Source: Chloracidobacterium sp. (GTDB taxonomy: Bacteria > Acidobacteriota > Blastocatellia > Pyrinomonadales > Pyrinomonadaceae). Taken from it: a stretch of DNA of 64,000 nt. The DNA is taken from assembly GCA_016716305.1 (NCBI GenBank), contig JADJWP010000002.1, positions 1,362,501 to 1,426,500 of the forward strand. Direction: 5' to 3'. This document shows, piece by piece, positions 58,246-64,000 of this stretch. The notes beneath the pieces were generated by a model, which worked only from the letters and a program-made list of their open reading frames with translations, had not been told where the DNA came from and searched no databases. How positions within the stretch are numbered: position 1 is the first letter of the stretch; the number at the start of each line of letters is the position of its first letter. Both the position numbers and the translations under genes were made by a program.

Positions 58246-59631
58246 TCATGCGGCGTGGCTGTTAGCGATGAGCGTCGGGTATTTGCCCGACCAGCATGCG
58301 GTACACGAACCGGTCTGCCCAAGCCCGATCGCGGCCAACATTCCCTCATGCGAGAGATATCCCAGCGTATCGGCACCGATATATTCGCGAACTTCTTCGA
58401 CGGACATTTGGGCAGCGATCAACTCGCCCTGGCTGGGCGTATCGACCCCGTAGTAGCACGGTGAGATCGTCGGAGGGCATGAAATGCGCATGTGTACCTC
58501 GGCGGCACCCGACTCGCGGACCATCTGAACGATCTTCTTCGATGTTGTTCCGCGGACGATCGAATCATCAACGAGGACGACTCGGCGGCCGTTGATCAGA
58601 TCCTTTATCGGATTAAGTTTGAGCCGGACGCCGAAGGATCGGATCGATTGCGAAGGTTCGATAAATGTCCGGCCGACGTAATGATTGCGAATGATCGCCT
58701 GCCGGTAATTTATACCCGACTCGGCTGCATACCCGATCGCTGCCGCGACGCCCGAATCGGGAACGGGCACGACGAGGTCTGCGTCGACCGGTCGTTCAAT
58801 GGCAAGCTGGCGACCCATCTTGTGACGCGATTCATTGACCGAGCGGCCGAAAATGATCGAATCGGGCCGCGAAAAATAGACGTGCTCGAACGTGCAGACC
58901 GAGCGCGGTTTTTCTGCGAAAGGCTTAGATGAATGCAGCCCGTTTCCGTCGATGATGAGCATTTCACCTGGTTCGACCTCGCGGATATATTCAGCATCGA
59001 TAAGGTCAAAGGCACAGGTTTCCGACGCGACGCACCACGCGTCCTTTAGTTTGCCGAGCACAAGCGGCCGAAAACCGCGCGGGTCGCGAACCGCAACAAG
59101 AGCTCCGGGTGTAAGAAAAAGCAGCGAAAATGCACCTTCTGTATCGGCAAGGACCTTTTTGACCGCCTCGATCGCATTGACGGCCGGCGTTCGGGCGATG
59201 CCGTGGAGGATCGTTTCGGTATCGGACGTCGAGGAGAAGATCGCGCCGCTTTGCTCAAGCTCACGGCGGCGAGCTTCGGCAAAAGGGAGATTACCATTGT
59301 GGCAAACGGCGATCTGTCCGTGTTGGCAGGTTACGGAGAACGGCTGGACCTCTTTGATCGTGTTGCGGCCGGCCGTCGAATAACGGGTGTGGCCGATCGC
59401 AGCCGAGCCGACCAACTTCTTTAGAACCTCTTCGGTAAGAACATCTGCGATCAAGCCCTGCGAACGGTACTGGTGCAGATCCTCGCCGTCGCTGGAAACG
59501 ATGCCGCAAGCTTCCTGCCCGCGATGCTGGACGGCGAAAAGCCCAAGCTGGGTCAACGTTGACGCTTCGGGATGGCCGAAAATGCCGAAAATTCCGCACT
59601 CTTCGTGAAACTTATCCAGGATCAGATCCAT
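58246..59631 (-). CDS. purF: Amidophosphoribosyltransferase PurF
   Basis: First committed step of purine synthesis: PRPP and glutamine to phosphoribosylamine. The 461 residues start with an 11-residue propeptide before catalytic Cys12 (FHEECGIFGIFGHPEASTLTQLGLFAVQHRGQEACGIVS), a class II glutaminase. The PRPP-site motif VVLVDDSIVRGTTSKKIVQM is present, and MRISCPPTISPCYYGVDTP has the Cys residues that bind an Fe-S cluster in the B. subtilis type. It is monocistronic here; no other pur genes are in the window. Confidence 0.96.
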   Translation of the reverse strand: MDLILDKFHEECGIFGIFGHPEASTLTQLGLFAVQHRGQEACGIVSSDGEDLHQYRSQGLIADVLTEEVLKKLVGSAAIGHTRYSTAGRNTIKEVQPFSVTCQHGQIAVCHNGNLPFAEARRRELEQSGAIFSSTSDTETILHGIARTPAVNAIEAVKKVLADTEGAFSLLFLTPGALVAVRDPRGFRPLVLGKLKDAWCVASETCAFDLIDAEYIREVEPGEMLIIDGNGLHSSKPFAEKPRSVCTFEHVYFSRPDSIIFGRSVNESRHKMGRQLAIERPVDADLVVPVPDSGVAAAIGYAAESGINYRQAIIRNHYVGRTFIEPSQSIRSFGVRLKLNPIKDLINGRRVVLVDDSIVRGTTSKKIVQMVRESGAAEVHMRISCPPTISPCYYGVDTPSQGELIAAQMSVEEVREYIGADTLGYLSHEGMLAAIGLGQTGSCTACWSGKYPTLIANSHAA

Positions 59632-59687
59632 TTCCTCTATTTTGCCACAACAGATTCAGATGAGGCGAACGCCCAGAAAAATGGTGT

Positions 59688-61979
59688 CTAAGCATCGCCG
59701 CTCTTTGCGACCGAGACAACGATGCATTTCGACGTCGGGGTAAAGCTGCGGCGGGCCACGCTGCCGAGCGGAACAAGCGGATTAGCCTCGGGAAAATAGG
59801 TCGCCGCACATCCCTTGGGGATCAAATACGGCACCACCGAAAAGCCGTCTGCATGCCTATCGGCATCGTCCCAGTGGCTTGTTATATCGACCTTCTCCCC
59901 GGCCGTGAGGCCTTGTTCTTCGATGTCGTTCTCGTTCATAAAGATCACGCGGCGCCCGCCGTCAATGCCGCGGTAACGGTCATCGAGCCCGTAGATCGTC
60001 GTGTTGAACTGGTCGTGCGAACGGATCGTTGTCATCAGCATTCGGCCCGGCGGGACGTCGATCTTTTCGAGCAAATTAGAGGTGAACATTGCTTTGCCGG
60101 ACGCGGTCGGAAAATCACCGTCACGCGGCGGGTTCGGCAGATAGAAACCGCCCGGTTTCCGAATACGCTGGTTGTAATCCCTAAAACCAGGAACAACGCG
60201 TGCGATTGCTTCGCGGACCTCGTCGTAGTCGTCGGCAAACGCCTGCCAGTCGGCCGTACTCTCATCGCCGAGCGTAGCTTGCGCCAGCTGACATACGATC
60301 CACGTCTCGCTGCGGAGATGTTCGCTCGCCGGCTCGAAGATGCCCTTCGACAATTGAACATTAAGCATCGTACTTTCTGTCGAGACGAACTGTTCGCCGC
60401 TTGCCTGACGATCGATCTCCGATCGGCCGAGACATGGCAGTATGATCGACGTCCGGCCCGGTGTCAGGGCGGTTCGATTCAGCTTTGTGATCACCTGTAC
60501 GGTCAGGTCACAGCTTCGCAATGCGTCGGAAACAGCGTCGGTATCCGGGGAAGCGGCGGCGAAATTCCCGCCCATCGCGAAAAAGACCTTCGCACGGCCA
60601 TCACGCATCGCGGCGATGCTCTCGACCGTATTGAGGCCGTCGGCAGGCGGAGTTTTGAAGTCGAATTCCCGTTCGAGGTTTTCGCGAAATACCGGATGCA
60701 TTTTTTCCCAGATGCCCATCGTCCGATCGCCCTGGACGTTCGAGTGCCCCCGGACCGGACACAGGCCCGCGCCCGGACGTCCGATCGAACCGCGAAGCAG
60801 ATGCAGATTTACGATGTCCTGTATCGTCGCAACGGCGGCCGTATGCTGCGTCACACCCATCGCCCAGCAAGTGATGAACGAGCCCGCTGCAATTATCATC
60901 CCGGCGGCCTCATCGATCTGTTCACGCGTGAGCCCCGAGGCTGAAACGATCTCATCCCATTCCGTTGCTTCGATACATCGTAGCAACCCGTCGTATCCGG
61001 TGGTCTTCGACTCGATAAAGCCGTGATCAAATACCGTGCCGGGCTCGGTACGCTCACGTTCGAGCATTGCTTTCATCAAGCCTTTCAAAACTGCCATATC
61101 GCCGCCGATGCGGACGGGCAGGTGAAGATCGGCCAGTTTAGCCGGCTTAAGGCCGAGAATGCCAAGCGGGCTGCCGTGCTGCGGGTTGGGGTCGACGAAA
61201 CTCGTCAGCCCGACCTCAGGCAGCGGGTTGATCGCGATCATCTTCGCACCTGATCGCTTTGCCGACGCCAGTGACGCGAGCATTCGCGGCGCGTTCGTGC
61301 CCGGATTCTGGCCGATCACTATCACGAGATCGGTCGCTTCGAAATCCTCCAATCGGATGGTCGCCTTGCCCAATCCGATCGATTCGGCCAGGGCAACGCT
61401 AGTCGATTCGTGACACATGTTCGAGCAATCCGGAAGGTTGTTCGTGCCGAACATCCGCACGAAAAGCTGATACAGGAACGCGGCCTCATTTGATGTTCGG
61501 CCCGAAGTGTAAAAGATCGCTTCGTCGTGCGAGGCAAGCGAGTTGAGTTTTTCCGCGATCAGGCCGATCGCCTCGTCCCAAGCGACCGGTTCATAGTGCG
61601 TGGAGCCCTGCCGTAAAATAAGCGGCTCCGTGATGCGGCCCTGTTTGTTCAGCCAAAAGTCGCTTTTGGCCGCAAGTTCATCGACCGAATGCTCGGCAAA
61701 GAATTCCCACCCGATCTTCGCCGTCGTTGCTTCATCGGAGAGTGCTTTTGCGCCATTTTCACAGAATTCGTTTATAGTGCGGTGTTCGGGGTCGGGCCAG
61801 GCGCACGACTGGCAATCGATGCCGCCTTTCTGATTTAGGCTCAGCATGCCGCGAGTGCCGCGGACGATCCCCATTTTTCCGTAAAGATGCTTCAAGGCAT
61901 TGGTCACTGCATGAATGCCCGCCGAGACCTCGGGCGGCGGTGTGATCTTCAATGGGGCTTCGTCTTGGTGTTTAGCCAT
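59688..61979 (-). CDS. FdhF/YdeP-type molybdopterin oxidoreductase
   Basis: A 763-residue molybdoenzyme of the FdhF/YdeP group (formate-dehydrogenase-alpha-like). N-terminal Cys residues C56, C59 and C73 (GGIDCQSCAWPD ... EFCENG) may bind an Fe-S cluster. YTSGRTSNEAAFLYQLFVRMFGTNNLPDCSNMCHES is the MGD-site region. Later come GQNPGTNAPRML, SDALRSCDLTVQ and the C-terminal dinucleotide-binding domain. No selenocysteine-type TGA is needed. I chose ATG 61979. It lies just downstream of fdhD; formate oxidation is likely but not proven. Confidence 0.85.
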   Translation of the reverse strand: MAKHQDEAPLKITPPPEVSAGIHAVTNALKHLYGKMGIVRGTRGMLSLNQKGGIDCQSCAWPDPEHRTINEFCENGAKALSDEATTAKIGWEFFAEHSVDELAAKSDFWLNKQGRITEPLILRQGSTHYEPVAWDEAIGLIAEKLNSLASHDEAIFYTSGRTSNEAAFLYQLFVRMFGTNNLPDCSNMCHESTSVALAESIGLGKATIRLEDFEATDLVIVIGQNPGTNAPRMLASLASAKRSGAKMIAINPLPEVGLTSFVDPNPQHGSPLGILGLKPAKLADLHLPVRIGGDMAVLKGLMKAMLERERTEPGTVFDHGFIESKTTGYDGLLRCIEATEWDEIVSASGLTREQIDEAAGMIIAAGSFITCWAMGVTQHTAAVATIQDIVNLHLLRGSIGRPGAGLCPVRGHSNVQGDRTMGIWEKMHPVFRENLEREFDFKTPPADGLNTVESIAAMRDGRAKVFFAMGGNFAAASPDTDAVSDALRSCDLTVQVITKLNRTALTPGRTSIILPCLGRSEIDRQASGEQFVSTESTMLNVQLSKGIFEPASEHLRSETWIVCQLAQATLGDESTADWQAFADDYDEVREAIARVVPGFRDYNQRIRKPGGFYLPNPPRDGDFPTASGKAMFTSNLLEKIDVPPGRMLMTTIRSHDQFNTTIYGLDDRYRGIDGGRRVIFMNENDIEEQGLTAGEKVDITSHWDDADRHADGFSVVPYLIPKGCAATYFPEANPLVPLGSVARRSFTPTSKCIVVSVAKSGDA

Positions 61980-62007
61980 GGTCAAGCACGCGGGTTTTCA
62001 CTTTCGG

Positions 62008-62913
62008 TCATGATTTTGTCGCGATTCTCTGCTCGCCGCAATAAATATTAAAACGTCCGTCGCGGACAAAACCGACCAGCGTCATTCCAAATTCGTCGGC
62101 GAGTTCGACCGCAAGGCTCGACGGAGCTCCGACGGCGGCGAGGATCGGAATGCCGGCCATCAAGGCTTTCTGCACCAGCTCGAAACTCGCCCGGCCGCTA
62201 ACGAGCAAGACCTTGTCAGACAGCGGCGGTTGGCTTTCTAGAAACTTCGCCCCGATCACCTTGTCGAGCGCGTTGTGCCTGCCCACGTCTTCGCGAACTA
62301 TGTCGAGCGTTCCGTCTGCGTTGAACAATGCCGATGCGTGGAGGCCGCCGGTTTTGTCGAACGTCGATTGAGCGGCTCGGAGTACGTCGGGCAGGCGATG
62401 GATGGTCTCGGCGTTGATCGTCAGTTCACTTTCGACCTTCGCTGCACCGGACTGCAATGCTTCGATCGACGATTTCCCGCACACTCCGCAGCTTGATGTG
62501 GTGTAAAAATGCCTTTCGAGTTTCTTGAGATCAAGTTCGACGCCGTCGGCCAGATCGACTCTGATCGTATTGGCAGAAACACGACCGGTAGGGAGTGTGC
62601 CCCGTGCAACAAACGGAATTTCTCGCAATAGGGCACCCTCGCTACCGCTCAGGTTTCCGCCTTTGCCGCAATGACGGATCTGCTTTATCTGTTCGGGAGT
62701 TTTAATTATGCCTTCGGTGAAAAGAAAACCTGCGGCAAGCTCGGCGTCCTCACCAGGCGTCCGCATCGTGATCGAGATCGCCCGATGCGTCCCGTCCGCA
62801 AACCCAAGCCTGATCTCCAGCGGCTCTTCAACCGCGAGCACGTCCGAAAACTCAAGCCCATCCGACCCCGTTACGGTCGCGCGACTTTCAGAAACTGCTG
62901 TTGCGGGTTTCAC
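62008..62913 (-). CDS. fdhD: Formate dehydrogenase accessory protein FdhD
   Basis: Sulfurtransferase that delivers sulfur to the molybdenum cofactor of formate dehydrogenases. The 301 residues include the catalytic loop SSCGVCGKSS (C142, C145), DIVREDVGRHNALDKVIG and VSGRASFELVQKALMAGIPILAAVGAPSSLAVELA. It starts at GTG 62913. The 28-bp gap to the oxidoreductase start implies an operon, and FdhD's role strengthens the formate-dehydrogenase-like call. Confidence 0.95.
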   Translation of the reverse strand: MKPATAVSESRATVTGSDGLEFSDVLAVEEPLEIRLGFADGTHRAISITMRTPGEDAELAAGFLFTEGIIKTPEQIKQIRHCGKGGNLSGSEGALLREIPFVARGTLPTGRVSANTIRVDLADGVELDLKKLERHFYTTSSCGVCGKSSIEALQSGAAKVESELTINAETIHRLPDVLRAAQSTFDKTGGLHASALFNADGTLDIVREDVGRHNALDKVIGAKFLESQPPLSDKVLLVSGRASFELVQKALMAGIPILAAVGAPSSLAVELADEFGMTLVGFVRDGRFNIYCGEQRIATKS

Positions 62914-62942
62914 AATTGAATTCTACCAAACCTATAAGAAGG

Positions 62943-63012
62943 AACCACGAACGAACACGAAAATACACGAACAGTTGAACTTGTTCGTGCTATTTCGTGT
63001 ATTTTCGTGGTT
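62943..63012. repeat. Inverted repeat rich in CACGAA between fdhD and the FAH gene
   Basis: The centre is CACGAACA / TGTTCGTG around an 8-base loop. The outer arms end in AACCACG and CGTGGTT with an offset CACGAAAATACACGAA segment. It fills most of the gap between two minus-strand genes. It has the look of the CCACGAA-type intergenic repeat I have seen in environmental bacterial genomes, and may also act as a terminator of the FAH gene. Confidence 0.6.
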
Positions 63013-63016
63013 GCTC

Positions 63017-64000
63017 TTAATCTGCCGGCAGTATTCGTCCGCGGCATTCGCCGAGGCCAATCCGCCGGAAGCCTTCGCGTTCGCAATAGCCGCGCATGAT
63101 GATCTCGTCGCCGTCTTCGAGGAAGCGTCTTTGTTCGCCGCTCGGAAGTTCGATCGGTTCGGTGCCGCGCCAGGTCAGTTCCAGCATGCAGCCGCGTTCC
63201 GACTTTTCTTTACCACTGACGGTGCCGGTGGCCATCAGATCGCCCGTTTGCAGGTTGCAGCCGTTCGACGCGTGGTGCGTGAGCATTTGGCCGATGGTCC
63301 AGTAAAGGTCTTTCGTATTCGAGCGCGAGAGCATGTGCGGTTCGATGCTTTCGGCTCGCATCTTTTCGGTTTGAATATAGACCTCAAGATTGATGTCGAG
63401 GCCGCCGAGCTTTTGATTTTGCTCGCCGTTCAGGTAATCGAGCGGCTGCGGATCGTCGGCGTCGCGTTCGAACGCTTTCGTTCTAAACGGTGCGAGAGCT
63501 TCCATTGTGACGACGTAAGGCGAGATCGTGGTCGCGAAATTCTTTGCCAGAAAAGGTCCGAGCGGCTGGTATTCCCACGCCTGAATATCGCGAGCGGACC
63601 AATCATTTACGAGGCACACGCCGAAGATGTGCTCCTCCGCCTCGCCGATCGCGATGCTGCTGCCAAGCTCATTTCCCCTTCCGACGAAGAACCCAAGCTC
63701 CATCTCGTAATCCAGATTCTTCGCCGGAATAAAAACCGGCGGCTTCTCCGCATCACTCCGATTCTGTCCCTTCGGCCTTTTTATATCCGTCCCCGAGATC
63801 ACAATACTCGAAGCCCGCCCGTGATACCCGATCGGCACATACTTATAGTTCGGCAGCAGCGGATTGTCAGGCCTGAACATCGACCCAACGTTCGTCGCGT
63901 GATAGATCGAGCTGTAGAAGTCAGTGTAGTCGCCGATCTGGTCGACCGGTAGTCGAAAGTAGGCCTCAGTCAACGGTCGGAACGCTCGCTCAACGCCTGG
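63017..64000 (-). CDS. Fumarylacetoacetase, 5' end cut by window
   Basis: Last step of tyrosine degradation: fumarylacetoacetate to fumarate and acetoacetate. About 327 residues are visible; the frame continues past the right edge (PGVERAFRPLTEAYFRLPV), and full-length FAH enzymes are about 420 residues. Motifs include YTDFYSSIYHATNVGSMFRPDNPLLPNYKYVPIGYHGRASS (metal and substrate site), DYEMELGFFVGRGNELG and GVCLVNDWSARDIQAWEYQPLGPFLAKNFATTISPYVV. The last part has ATGTVSGKEKSERGCMLEL. Confidence 0.93.
   Translation of the reverse strand, partial: PGVERAFRPLTEAYFRLPVDQIGDYTDFYSSIYHATNVGSMFRPDNPLLPNYKYVPIGYHGRASSIVISGTDIKRPKGQNRSDAEKPPVFIPAKNLDYEMELGFFVGRGNELGSSIAIGEAEEHIFGVCLVNDWSARDIQAWEYQPLGPFLAKNFATTISPYVVTMEALAPFRTKAFERDADDPQPLDYLNGEQNQKLGGLDINLEVYIQTEKMRAESIEPHMLSRSNTKDLYWTIGQMLTHHASNGCNLQTGDLMATGTVSGKEKSERGCMLELTWRGTEPIELPSGEQRRFLEDGDEIIMRGYCEREGFRRIGLGECRGRILPAD

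Noticed and set aside
59853..60944. 363-residue plus-strand open frame
   Set aside because: Antisense to the FdhF/YdeP gene; composition and lack of motifs mark it as a shadow.
62708..63952. 414-residue plus-strand open frame crossing fdhD and FAH genes
   Set aside because: Runs antisense through two recognised genes and the inverted repeat between them; no domain features.

Overview
The window is a gene-dense chromosomal segment of a Gram-negative bacterium. Outer-membrane genes (a TonB-dependent receptor, lpxI, a beta-barrel protein, a TonB-C protein) show the envelope type. The mix of genes points to Acidobacteriota, probably class Blastocatellia: a sigma/anti-sigma/CHAT-TPR cassette, DUF5335 and DUF7009 proteins, SYLF and DUF2085 proteins, and many secreted proteins with Asn-rich linkers. 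That assignment is inference from gene content; the window has no rRNA. Base composition looks even, in the mid-50s % GC by eye. No IS element, integrase or CRISPR array was seen, and the two edge genes (AI-2E transporter and fumarylacetoacetase) are cut.

Region 1-18.4 kb is mostly housekeeping and envelope genes. It holds a minus-strand operon (STT3-like GT-C glycosyltransferase, lipoprotein, AI-2E family permease), then a plus-strand run: TonB-C protein, alpha/beta hydrolase, hotdog thioesterase, truA, 2Fe-2S ferredoxin, Fe/Mn superoxide dismutase and lipA. A type II toxin-antitoxin pair follows, overlapping a bacterioferritin-like gene, then lpxI and an M28 peptidase. After a bidirectional terminator come minus-strand genes: an acidic exported protein, rsmI, a small secreted protein, an S8 protease, a small conserved protein and a DUF2085 membrane protein.

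Region 18.7-28.7 kb is the most distinctive part. An ECF-like sigma factor, a membrane anti-sigma-like protein and a 1024-residue TPR-CHAT protein are followed by four exported proteins: a tandem-duplicated secreted protein, an outer-membrane barrel, an Ig-like secreted protein and a Tat substrate. The same bipartite promoter-like motif, GCGACAC[A/G]TTTT, then 10-11 bases, then CCAGT, lies upstream of three of these genes (19307, 23580, 28242). I read the whole block as one candidate regulon and export system under the local sigma factor.

Region 28.7-53.9 kb carries central metabolism (ppsA, glpX), a 7Fe ferredoxin, a TonB receptor overlapping mobA, the NO-stress repair gene ric, a radical SAM/PLP decarboxylase pair, a three-gene ABC efflux system, def, trmB, rhomboid, fabG, an N-acyl-D-amino-acid deacylase-type amidohydrolase, rph, murI and a large secreted metalloprotease. 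mobA here and fdhD plus an FdhF/YdeP-type molybdoenzyme at the right end together show molybdopterin use.

Region 53.9-64 kb contains ssrA (tmRNA, minus strand). A perfect 30-bp copy of its 3' end lies 2.9 kb downstream, and a single Ser/Thr kinase gene sits between the two copies. This is the geometry left by an element integrating into the ssrA 3' end, although no integrase remains. SYLF, purF, the FdhF/YdeP-fdhD pair and fumarylacetoacetase complete the window. Several plus-strand genes have -10 hexamers only 7-15 bases before the start codon, suggesting leaderless or nearly leaderless mRNAs.
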